Below are positions 14,639 through 21,444 of a stretch of DNA of 21,444 nt, piece by piece. How positions within the stretch are numbered: the stretch's first letter is position 1; each line of letters opens with the position of its first letter. Under the pieces are notes generated by a model. That model saw nothing but the letters and a program-made list of their open reading frames with translations, ran no database searches and was not told where the DNA came from. A program made the position numbers and the translations under genes. This DNA is from JBCCGE01 sp039029455 (GTDB lineage: Bacteria > Pseudomonadota > Gammaproteobacteria > Arenicellales > Poriferihabitantaceae): positions 1 to 21,444 of the forward strand of contig JBCCGE010000054.1 of assembly GCA_039029455.1 (NCBI GenBank). Reading direction: 5' to 3'.

Positions 14639-15491
14639 GGTTCCTTCTACTGGTCCGGATCGAACGGCCAGCATCTGCAAAAGACTACTCGTAATTACAA
14701 TTGCGTGGTGCGCAGCAAGCTCACTGCACGCCGCAAACGTAAACACGTCAGGTCAGCCGGGAGGAATCGTCCGCGTCGATCTCGGTCCAGCCACAAACGA
14801 ATCGCCGAATGTCATGTTTGGGCAGAGACGCATAATGACGCGCAATATCCGAAACCGGCACTATGCCCTGATTGGAATTTCAGCCGAACAACTGCCCGGC
14901 AGTTACATTCTGCGGGTATCGCCACCGGATCTGGACAGTTTTAGCCAGACATTCCGAGTCTCGCCCTTGCTGGCAGAGGATGCTCAACGATCCAGAACGC
15001 TGGATACTTCGCTGGCAGACAGCGATCTCGATATCAACGAGTCGTCATTTTCAATCGATTACAACGCAGATTTCGACACTCAAAGCTATCAACCGGACTT
15101 CCGGTTCGAGACACCCGTAGAACCCAAACTCCTGGTTCCGTTTGGCATTCTGATTTCGGACAAGCCGACGTCCGAACCCATCCGACACTTCGGGCTGACC
15201 TATTTCAGTAAGCAGGATGCATTGGTTTACGCGCCCGCAACGGGTCGGGTGAGTCACATCGAGCAGAACGCCAACGGAACCTGGCGAGTTTATCTGCACC
15301 ACGGTCTTAGCCTGCAGAGTGCGATTGATCAACTCAGCGAAATCGTTGTCGATCTCGATCAGGAAATTGCTCAGGGCGAGCTTATCGGGGTCGTTTCCGA
15401 TAGCCAACTTGGCGGGTTTGGTCGCGTTGACTGGGGTGTCCTTCTTAACGGAGCGCTCATCGATCCACTGGCCTTGGTCCCCGAAAACTAA
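14628..15491 (+). CDS. Exported M23/LytM-domain protein, probably catalytically inactive
   Basis: A 287-residue protein with an N-terminal signal sequence (hydrophobic core about 19-33, cleavage likely after SLHA). Residues about 43-97 (PGGIVRVDLGP, a VMFGQRR strand, YALIGISAEQLPGSYIL) resemble the N-terminal domain found before M23 peptidases. Residues about 167-285 follow the M23/LytM fold: LLVPFGIL, RHFGLTYFSKQDALVYAPATGRV, GELIGVVSD and VDWGVLLNGALIDPLAL. The zinc site is broken. The usual H-x-G-x-D reads HFGLT, so His187 is kept but Asp becomes Thr191. The H-L-H of the last motif reads R-V-D (266-268). It therefore probably regulates a murein hydrolase, as EnvC and NlpD do, rather than cutting peptidoglycan. 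The start is TTG at 14628, overlapping xseA by 11 bases. No better start lies before the signal sequence. Confidence 0.85.
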   Translation: MKSKVPSTGPDRTASICKRLLVITIAWCAASSLHAANVNTSGQPGGIVRVDLGPATNESPNVMFGQRRIMTRNIRNRHYALIGISAEQLPGSYILRVSPPDLDSFSQTFRVSPLLAEDAQRSRTLDTSLADSDLDINESSFSIDYNADFDTQSYQPDFRFETPVEPKLLVPFGILISDKPTSEPIRHFGLTYFSKQDALVYAPATGRVSHIEQNANGTWRVYLHHGLSLQSAIDQLSEIVVDLDQEIAQGELIGVVSDSQLGGFGRVDWGVLLNGALIDPLALVPEN

Positions 15492-15553
15492 ACTGGTTTT
15501 TCGCTCCAACCGATCAATCACCAGACCACTGACAGACCATCGCTTGCAAGTAA

Positions 15554-16936
15554 TTAGTGGCGTTTCCCGGCCCGTTTTTTCTTGTGTTTGCTGAGGCTCG
15601 TTTTAGAATTTTTCTTGTCCGCGGTTTTTGCCTCAAATGGATTCTTGCCATTTCTTGGAATAACCTTCAGCGGCGTACCCACCAGCTTGTAGTGCCGGCT
15701 GAAAAAGCGCGACAGATAGCGGCGATATGCATCGGGAATAGACTCGGCCTGATTGCCGTGAACAACCACCACAGGAGGATTTTTTCCAGACTGATGCGCA
15801 AACTTCAGTCTGACGGGTCGCTGATGGTGCATCGGCGGCGCGGATCGAGCAGTCGCCGCAGCCAGAGTTCGGTTCAGACTCGCAGTACCCAGACTGATCA
15901 TTGCCGATCGAAACCCCCTCAATGCTGCTGGCATGACTTCTGAAATGCGTGAGCCGTGCAGTGCCGATATGTGTATGATTTCCGGGTCGGGCAGAAACGG
16001 AAGTTTGATTTCGAGTTCGTTCCTGATCTTCTTTCTCTGATGGCTATCAAGTCGGTCCCACTTATTCACGATCACGACTATCGACTTACCCAAACCCTTG
16101 ACCATTCCCGCTATGGTTGCATCCTGCGAACCAATCTCCGCTGAAGCGTCGAGCACAAGTCCCACCACATGACTGTCCTCGATCGCCTGAAGCGTCTTGA
16201 TCACCGAGAACTTTTCGAGCACTTCATCTACACGCGAACGACGTCGCACCCCTGCAGTATCTATCAGAGTGATGTTCTCACCATCGTACAGGAGCGGGAT
16301 GCGAACGCTGTCTCGTGTAGTACCGGGAGTATCGCTGACGATGACTCTGTATTCACCCACCAGCTTGTTGGCCAACGTGGATTTGCCGACATTTGGGCGT
16401 CCCGCAAGCACAAACCGCATTTCACTGTCATCAACATCATCGACCTCTTCCACATCCGGAAGTACAGATTCAATCAATGCGCTCACTCCGTCACCACGTT
16501 TTGCGGAAATGGCGACGGGTTCGCCGAGTGCCAGTTCCTGAAATTCAGCGGTTGCCATTGCCTCATCAACTCCGTCTGCCTTGTTGACGACCAGAGTTAC
16601 ACTCTGCATTCGCTGACGAAGCTGATTGGCTATCTCACGATCCTGAGGCACAAGACCGTCGTTCATATCGACCAGAAACAGGACGTGGTCAGCTTCTTCG
16701 AGTACTTCTTCGACCTGCTGACGGATCAAATCGCTGAATCGATCCCGCTCAGCCTCAAGTCCGCCGGTATCGACAACAAGATGGTTTGAGGTACCGAGTT
16801 TGCCGCGACCGTAGAGTCGATCCCGAGTGACCCCGGGCTGATCATCGACAATCGCATCCCGGGATCGGGTCAACCGGTTGAACAGCGTGGATTTGCCGAC
16901 ATTCGGACGTCCTACCAGCGCTATAACAGGAATCAC
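15554..16936 (-). CDS. der: Ribosome biogenesis GTPase Der (EngA)
   Basis: Double-GTPase needed for 50S subunit maturation, 460 residues (E. coli 490). The first G domain has GRPNVGKST (9-17), DTGG (56-59) and NKAD (118-121). The second has GRPNVGKST (179-187), DTPGTTRDS (202-210), DTAG (226-229) and NKWD (291-294). The C-terminal KH-like domain (about 350-437) includes PVRLKFAHQSGKNPPVVVVHG and RRYLSRFF. The protein ends in a lysine-rich tail. The start is GTG at 16934-16936 with AGGGGGTG about five bases upstream. It follows bamB by 88 bases containing a hairpin, and is convergent with the M23-like gene with 62 bases between them in which I see no terminator. Confidence 0.97.
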   Translation of the reverse strand: MIPVIALVGRPNVGKSTLFNRLTRSRDAIVDDQPGVTRDRLYGRGKLGTSNHLVVDTGGLEAERDRFSDLIRQQVEEVLEEADHVLFLVDMNDGLVPQDREIANQLRQRMQSVTLVVNKADGVDEAMATAEFQELALGEPVAISAKRGDGVSALIESVLPDVEEVDDVDDSEMRFVLAGRPNVGKSTLANKLVGEYRVIVSDTPGTTRDSVRIPLLYDGENITLIDTAGVRRRSRVDEVLEKFSVIKTLQAIEDSHVVGLVLDASAEIGSQDATIAGMVKGLGKSIVVIVNKWDRLDSHQRKKIRNELEIKLPFLPDPEIIHISALHGSRISEVMPAALRGFRSAMISLGTASLNRTLAAATARSAPPMHHQRPVRLKFAHQSGKNPPVVVVHGNQAESIPDAYRRYLSRFFSRHYKLVGTPLKVIPRNGKNPFEAKTADKKNSKTSLSKHKKKRAGKRH

Positions 16937-16978
16937 TACAACACCCCCTGGTTATTTGTATCCTGCCGATGCATTCTG

Positions 16979-17011
16979 AGGTTTCGACTGTATGAAGTGT
17001 TGTCGAAACCT
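16979..17011 (-). repeat. Perfect 10-bp stem-loop between bamB and der
   Basis: AGGTTTCGAC (16979-16988) and GTCGAAACCT (17002-17011) form a perfect ten-base-pair stem with a 13-base loop, starting 13 bases after the bamB stop on the minus strand. The sequence after it is CAGAATG rather than a T-run. It may be an RNA processing or attenuation element, or a protein-binding inverted repeat. Confidence 0.65.
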
Positions 17012-17024
17012 AAACTCTCAAATC

Positions 17025-18236
17025 CTAGAGATCCAGCCGCGTGCGCAGCGACACAGAGAATATCTCGCCGAGATTGGAATAAACAATTACATTGTCGCTG
17101 TGCATCTGCAGCGATCGAATCGCGCCATCGGCCAGATTCAGTGTTTCAACCAGCGCACCGGTCTTGCGTTCAATAGAGTGCAGATTGCCAGACGCATCGC
17201 CAATCAGTACACGGTCTCCAATAGCCTGTGGGTGACTGATCCCTCTCCCCATGAAAGCCATTTGCGTCCACAAAACCGAGCCGTCCTCTTCATTGATTGC
17301 CGTTAGACCGCCCTGATCGTCTGTTGCAAACAGAATGCCTTCCAAAAGGCTCAATCTCTGGCGGCTGGACACATTCGCTCTCCACCGAACCGATGCATCG
17401 TTTAATCTGAGTGCGGAAATATCGCCCTGATAAACGGCAGAAAAGACGCTATTGCCCTGCACCAAAGGTGCAGAGTCGGCATCAGACATACGCTCAATCA
17501 CATTGGTACCCTGCGATAAAGCCCTGCCGGTTTCCCAATATTCCCTTCCGGTCACCACATTGTTAGCTATGAGCTTGCCATTCGGCAAACCGACCAGTAC
17601 AGCGTCTCCGGTAATAACAGGCGTTGAATCACCCTGCATGCTGAGTTGCGGCACCCGGCGTTCCAGCACCCAGACCCGTTCCCCGTTATCGGCTCGCAAT
17701 CCTAAAATCAGACCATCACTCGTCCGAACGACCACTCGAGAACGTCCGATAGCGGCAATTGACGACAGTTGACGATCAACCGCAACTCGCCACAACTCTT
17801 CTCCGTTCTCGGTCGAAAGCGCGACAACCTGACCATTGTCAAGGCCAACGACAGCGATGCCGTCGCCAACGCCAACACCGGAATAGATCGATGTATTCAT
17901 ACTGGTGCGCCACAGGCTCTGACCATCTTCGGCGCCGAAAGCCGTCACGCGCCCGTTGCGACTCGCCGTATAAAGCACACCGTTATTCAGCTTTGGTTCG
18001 AGGACGGCAAATCCCTGAGTATCGCCCTCTCCTGCAAAACTCTCCCATTCGACCCCGATCTCCGATACCCCGCTGTCAGCGGGTAGCGGAACCGGATCAA
18101 CCGCTTCCTGGAAGGTTCCGCGTTCAGCCTGAATCTCCTTCGATTTGCAGCCGGAAAACAAAACAACAATCAAACCGCAAATAACGACACCAACTAATCG
18201 AATCAGTGGATTCATGGAATGCGAATCGGAATACAT
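17025..18236 (-). CDS. bamB: Outer membrane assembly lipoprotein BamB
   Basis: Lipoprotein subunit of the BAM complex that inserts beta-barrel proteins into the outer membrane. It has 403 residues (E. coli 392). The signal sequence ends in LFSGC with the lipidated Cys at residue 30. The mature part is an eight-bladed beta-propeller with repeated PQQ-like blades, for example GRVTAFGAEDGQSLWR (about 94-109), GQVVALSTENGEELWR (about 134-149), GDISALRLNDASVRWR and GGLTAINEEDGSVLW. The ATG at 18234-18236 is favoured over the ATG at 18215 because GGGAGG lies six bases upstream. The yfgM stop is only two bases before it. It sits in the usual hisS-yfgM-bamB-der order. Confidence 0.95.
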   Translation of the reverse strand: MYSDSHSMNPLIRLVGVVICGLIVVLFSGCKSKEIQAERGTFQEAVDPVPLPADSGVSEIGVEWESFAGEGDTQGFAVLEPKLNNGVLYTASRNGRVTAFGAEDGQSLWRTSMNTSIYSGVGVGDGIAVVGLDNGQVVALSTENGEELWRVAVDRQLSSIAAIGRSRVVVRTSDGLILGLRADNGERVWVLERRVPQLSMQGDSTPVITGDAVLVGLPNGKLIANNVVTGREYWETGRALSQGTNVIERMSDADSAPLVQGNSVFSAVYQGDISALRLNDASVRWRANVSSRQRLSLLEGILFATDDQGGLTAINEEDGSVLWTQMAFMGRGISHPQAIGDRVLIGDASGNLHSIERKTGALVETLNLADGAIRSLQMHSDNVIVYSNLGEIFSVSLRTRLDL

Positions 18237-18238
18237 GG

Positions 18239-18877
18239 TTAGCCTCCCTGACCGAGGTTGTCGAGCTTCAGTTGAATCAACCCCCTCAACGCACCGGCGG
18301 TATCAGATAACAAACTGCTTTCATAAGCCTGACGCGCCTCTTCGATTTGTCCTAACGCCGCATACGCATCGCCTTTAAGTTCCTCATATCGCCCCGCAAA
18401 AGAGGAATAATCGCTTACGTCCAGCACGCTTAGCGCCTCGCCGGCCTCGCCGGCCGCAAGATATACCGATGCCAGACGGGTGCGGGCCACATGCACCATT
18501 CCAGGATCCTTGGACTGTTCCACAACCCGGTTCAGATAAACCTTTGCAGCTTCCAGATCGCTGGATTCAACTGAAATCTTAGCCATGTAAAACGCGGCAA
18601 AATTTGCATACGGCGTTTCGCCGTAGTCTTCGAAAAGGTTCTTGGCAATAGCCTCTGGTGATGCCCCGCTTGTGGAACTTGCTCTGAGTTGATCGAATAA
18701 CTCCGACGCGTCTTCGCCCTGGGACTTTTGATGAGATTGCCAGAAGTTATACCCGCCAATCGCACACAGACCGATAACGATTCCGGAAACTATCGACTTT
18801 CCGTTTTCCTGCCACAGCGCTTTGGCGCGCTCAAGATCTTCGTCTTTGGCAAATTGCGCTTTGTTTTCGTCGACCAT
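18239..18877 (-). CDS. yfgM: YfgM-family membrane-anchored TPR protein
   Basis: A 212-residue protein (E. coli YfgM 206) with a short charged cytoplasmic N-terminus (DEDLERAKALWQENGK), one membrane segment (about 28-46, IVSGIVIGLCAIGGYNFW) and a periplasmic TPR-like region of the TPR_21 type. YfgM associates with the Sec translocon and the chaperone PpiD and is thought to aid periplasmic protein handling. Helical repeats are visible around ANFAAFYMAKISVES (about 91-105), ARTRLASVYLAAGEAGEALS (about 130-149) and GDAYAALGQIEEARQAYESS (about 169-188). The ATG follows CTGAG by four bases. It is 52 bases after hisS and two bases before bamB, so it is clearly part of that operon. Confidence 0.92.
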   Translation of the reverse strand: MVDENKAQFAKDEDLERAKALWQENGKSIVSGIVIGLCAIGGYNFWQSHQKSQGEDASELFDQLRASSTSGASPEAIAKNLFEDYGETPYANFAAFYMAKISVESSDLEAAKVYLNRVVEQSKDPGMVHVARTRLASVYLAAGEAGEALSVLDVSDYSSFAGRYEELKGDAYAALGQIEEARQAYESSLLSDTAGALRGLIQLKLDNLGQGG

Positions 18878-18929
18878 AGTGCTCAGAAATATTTAGGTGG
18901 TTTTTGTTTCGTTTTGCTGGATTAAAAAA

Positions 18930-20231
18930 TCAATTCGGGCAATTAAACCGGGCCAGCTGTTCAACGCAATACCCAACTGCGTCATCCAGTTTAATTTCTG
19001 TTTGTGCAGTGCTTGCATCTCCCGGATCGGTCTCGGCCCTCATGCGCTTTACAGTGACTGAACCGCTTGCCACTTCACTCTCGCCGAGCATAAGCGTCAG
19101 TGTTGCGCCACTGCTGTCAGCACGCTTCATCTGGTTGCGGATTTTACCGCCTCCGCAGTGAGTGACAACAAATAGATTCGCATCCCGAAGTCGCTCAGCC
19201 AGTTTGATCGCCAGAGATTGTTGTGCGGCGTCCACAGGTATCACATAAATGTCCGGGCACCGTTTCTGATCGATTTCGGTCTCAATGGCGGCAAGTTCGA
19301 TCAGTCTTTCAACCCCCATTGCGAACCCAATAGCCGGTGTCGGCTTTCCGCCACGATGCTCGACAAGATTATCGTAACGCCCCCCGGCACAAACTGCGCT
19401 CTGCGCGCCAAGACTGCCCGTCACCCACTCAAACACCGTGCTGGTGTAGTAGTCCAGACCACGCACCAGTCGATCATCCACAGTGTACGGAATTTCCATG
19501 GCCTCGAGCAGACCGCGAAAGCCCTCGAAGTGTGCAAGTGCATCCGGGTCGAGGAAATCACCCATTTTGGGTGCCTGTTCGAGAATCTCTCGGGTCTTCT
19601 CTGCTTTAGAATCCAGCACCCTAAGTGGATTCGAATGCAGGCGACGGCGCGAGTCCGCATCCAGGTCAGCCTCGTATCGCTGTAAATAAGCCTGCAGCTC
19701 AGAGCGATAGGTCTTTCGGCTCGATTCAGAGCCCAGAGTGTTTACCAGAAGTGAAATATCGCGAATACCTAAATTTTTCCAGAGTCTGGCGCCGACCTGA
19801 ATGATTTCAGCGTCAATGTCCGGCCCGTTCCATCCAAATGCTTCGATACCAAACTGATGAAACTGCCTGTAGCGGCCTTTTTGAGGACGCTCCCGGCGAA
19901 ACATGGGCCCCATGTACCACAGTCTCTGCTGCTGGTTATGCAACAGACCGTGCTGGTTGCAGGCCCTTACGGTACTCGCGGTTGCTTCCGGTCGCATGGT
20001 AAGACTGACATCACCTGCATCCGCAAACGTATACATCTCCTTTTCAACAATATCGGTCTGATCGCCGATAGACTGCTTGAACAGTTCTGTTTTTTCCAGA
20101 ATTGGGGTCCGAATTTCCTGATAACCGTATTGCCAGGCGACCTGGCGAATGCTGGATTCGATTCGATGCCATTGATCGATTGTGTCGGGCAAAAGATCAT
20201 TCATGCCCTTGACTGACTGAATTTTGCTCAC
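18930..20231 (-). CDS. hisS: Histidine-tRNA ligase
   Basis: Class II aminoacyl-tRNA synthetase that charges tRNA-His, 433 residues (E. coli 424). Landmarks are VKGMNDLLPD at the N-terminus, motif 2 around MFRRERPQKGRYRQFHQFG (about 111-129), the histidine-specific LVRGLDYYTSTVFEW (about 258-272), and motif 3 AIGFAMGVERLIELA (about 299-313). The C-terminal anticodon-binding domain (about 325-428) includes VVTHCGGGKIRNQMKRAD. The start is GTG at 20229-20231 with AAGGA seven bases upstream, three bases after the rodZ stop. The short spacing shows that rodZ and hisS are joined directly, without the ispG gene that separates them in E. coli. Confidence 0.97.
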   Translation of the reverse strand: MSKIQSVKGMNDLLPDTIDQWHRIESSIRQVAWQYGYQEIRTPILEKTELFKQSIGDQTDIVEKEMYTFADAGDVSLTMRPEATASTVRACNQHGLLHNQQQRLWYMGPMFRRERPQKGRYRQFHQFGIEAFGWNGPDIDAEIIQVGARLWKNLGIRDISLLVNTLGSESSRKTYRSELQAYLQRYEADLDADSRRRLHSNPLRVLDSKAEKTREILEQAPKMGDFLDPDALAHFEGFRGLLEAMEIPYTVDDRLVRGLDYYTSTVFEWVTGSLGAQSAVCAGGRYDNLVEHRGGKPTPAIGFAMGVERLIELAAIETEIDQKRCPDIYVIPVDAAQQSLAIKLAERLRDANLFVVTHCGGGKIRNQMKRADSSGATLTLMLGESEVASGSVTVKRMRAETDPGDASTAQTEIKLDDAVGYCVEQLARFNCPN

Positions 20232-20234
20232 GGG

Positions 20235-21444
20235 TTATTCCTTGCCGACTGTAAAGCGGGCGAATGAGCCGTTTTGATTCAACTCAAACGGAAAAACCTC
20301 GCCTCGATAGGTAACTTCCACACCTTCAGCGCTACCAATGAACACGTAGAATGGCGGCACACCACGCACCGAAACGAGCTCACGCTCAGGATAAGTCTGA
20401 TAGACCAGTTTTTCACCTTTGAAATTTCGAACATCCAGCCAGGTTTCACGATTTAACTGGATATGCAGGTGATCAGGAGAGACGCTCTTCGTCGTTTGTG
20501 GATTTGCGGCGGCCGAGTCAGCAGCTGCGAGCTGAAGCTCGGGATCGGATTCCAGCGCATTACCCAGGGATTCAGCAGAATCTGCATTCGACTGATTCTG
20601 AGCCCCTAATGCGCCACTGCCTTCGCGCCCGCCGGTGCTAACCTCTATATTCTCCTCAGGCTGTGGTAACTCGTCACCTGAGTTGGACTCAGCGCTGACC
20701 GGTGGAGTCTCCGGAGCTTGGGCACTAAGCTCACTCGTCGATGCCTCGGAATCAGTGCCCTGCTCGTTTGCTGCTTTCTTCTGACCCGACACACTAATTT
20801 CAATGATCGGATTTGCATCATCGGAATTAATGGATGTGACGTCGTCGGTGTCGTTCTCGTCGCCAACAGTTTCCTGGGTGAAGTTGGGTTCCGGCAGCGA
20901 AATCACCGATTCTGTCAGTGAATTCTGTTCACCTGTGGGCAGCGGGTCAGGTTCACCTGATCCAATTGAAAGCAGTGAAACAGTGTTTCCGCCCGACAAC
21001 GCGGATCCGGACTGTCCGTTTTGAACAGAGTTTTGCCCCAGGCTGAACCATTTCGCGATTTTGTCAAATCCCGGAGTATTTTCTATCTGGTTATTCGGTG
21101 TACTCCAGAACCACACGGCTCCGAGGAACACACTGAGCAGAACACAAAACAAAAGCGCGACTCGACGTCTCGACTGCTCTTCGTTACCTCGAATCTGCTG
21201 ATGATTGGGTTTGGGCGCGATAGACGACTGGTGACTCGCCAGCAGATGCTTGTGCGCATTAACGGCATCACTGATATCAATCTCGAGCAAACGCGCATAA
21301 CTCTGCCAGTAACCCTGAATATATGTCGCCCCCGGCAGACTGTCGTAGTCGTCCCGCTCAATTGCTTCGACCTGTTTTACTGACAGATGAAGTGCGCGGG
21401 CGACGTCGGCCTGAGACCAATCGTAAGTGTTGCGTTGCTTCCGC
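20235..21444 (-). CDS. rodZ: RodZ cytoskeletal protein, 5' end cut by window edge
   Basis: Membrane protein that links MreB filaments to the cell-wall elongation machinery. The open frame runs to the end of the window, so the start codon is outside. The window-edge part encodes a Cro/XRE-type helix-turn-helix (WSQADVARALHLSVKQVEAI, then LPGATYIQGYWQSYARLLEI), as in E. coli RodZ. A basic cluster (EEQSRRR) precedes one membrane segment (ALLFCVLLSVFLGAVWFW). A long Ser/Gln/Glu/Asn-rich periplasmic linker follows, then the C-terminal beta domain (LHIQLNRETWLDVRNFKGEK, FYVFIGSAEGVEVTYRGE). An internal TTG at 21290 is an artefact of the window edge and not the real start. It ends three bases before hisS. 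Confidence 0.93.
   Translation of the reverse strand, partial: RKQRNTYDWSQADVARALHLSVKQVEAIERDDYDSLPGATYIQGYWQSYARLLEIDISDAVNAHKHLLASHQSSIAPKPNHQQIRGNEEQSRRRVALLFCVLLSVFLGAVWFWSTPNNQIENTPGFDKIAKWFSLGQNSVQNGQSGSALSGGNTVSLLSIGSGEPDPLPTGEQNSLTESVISLPEPNFTQETVGDENDTDDVTSINSDDANPIIEISVSGQKKAANEQGTDSEASTSELSAQAPETPPVSAESNSGDELPQPEENIEVSTGGREGSGALGAQNQSNADSAESLGNALESDPELQLAAADSAAANPQTTKSVSPDHLHIQLNRETWLDVRNFKGEKLVYQTYPERELVSVRGVPPFYVFIGSAEGVEVTYRGEVFPFELNQNGSFARFTVGKE

Noticed and set aside
15492..15553. Gap between the convergent M23-like gene and der as a terminator site
   Set aside because: I found no stem-loop with a T-run in either direction.
16169..16789. Long plus-strand open frame (206 codons) opposite der
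   Set aside because: Composition is low-quality and it mirrors the strongly conserved Der GTPase on the other strand, so it is a shadow.

Overview
This window reads as chromosome of a gammaproteobacterium with moderate G+C content (roughly half, judged by eye). The main evidence is gene order. One block carries rpsP-rimM-trmD-rplS followed by xerD. Another carries rodZ-hisS-yfgM-bamB-der. Both orders are typical of Gammaproteobacteria, and the proteins resemble their Escherichia coli counterparts along their lengths. I cannot name a genus. No tRNA, rRNA, insertion sequence, prophage or CRISPR array is visible.

Layout. (1) Positions 1-4245, minus strand: a monofunctional RelA-type (p)ppGpp synthetase, then a nitroreductase-family protein, then an exported protein with a CxxCH motif and an ASH-type beta domain. 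(2) Positions 4432-6695, plus strand, divergent from relA: a tight three-gene cluster of a PqqD-like peptide-binding protein, an HPr-kinase-like P-loop protein and a nucleotidyltransferase. This matches what is called the HPr-rel-A system, whose function is not established. (3) Positions 6697-13107, minus strand: eight genes in a row with gaps of no more than 79 bases, namely rpsP, rimM, trmD, rplS, an exported helical-repeat protein, xerD, yjbQ and a GT4 glycosyltransferase. (4) Positions 13307-15491, plus strand: xseA and an overlapping gene for an exported M23/LytM protein whose zinc ligands are mostly lost. (5) Positions 15554-21444, minus strand: rodZ (5' end off the window), hisS, yfgM, bamB and der. 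The ispG gene that sits between rodZ and hisS in E. coli is absent here.

How it fits together. Most of the window is core machinery: ribosome and tRNA maturation, translation, envelope assembly (RodZ, BamB, YfgM, LytM-like factor), chromosome dimer resolution, DNA repair and stringent response. The accessory part is the PqqD/HprK/nucleotidyltransferase triad with the facing glycosyltransferase. It may belong to a peptide-modification or surface-polysaccharide pathway. A Val-Pro-Glu-Pro-Ser string lies just past the stop codon of the CxxCH protein in the -1 frame, which suggests a decayed or frameshifted PEP-CTERM sorting tail.

Three intercistronic spacers contain strong stem-loops directly after a stop codon without a following T-run: rpsP/rimM, rplS/TPR gene and bamB/der. 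These look more like mRNA processing or differential-expression elements than terminators.
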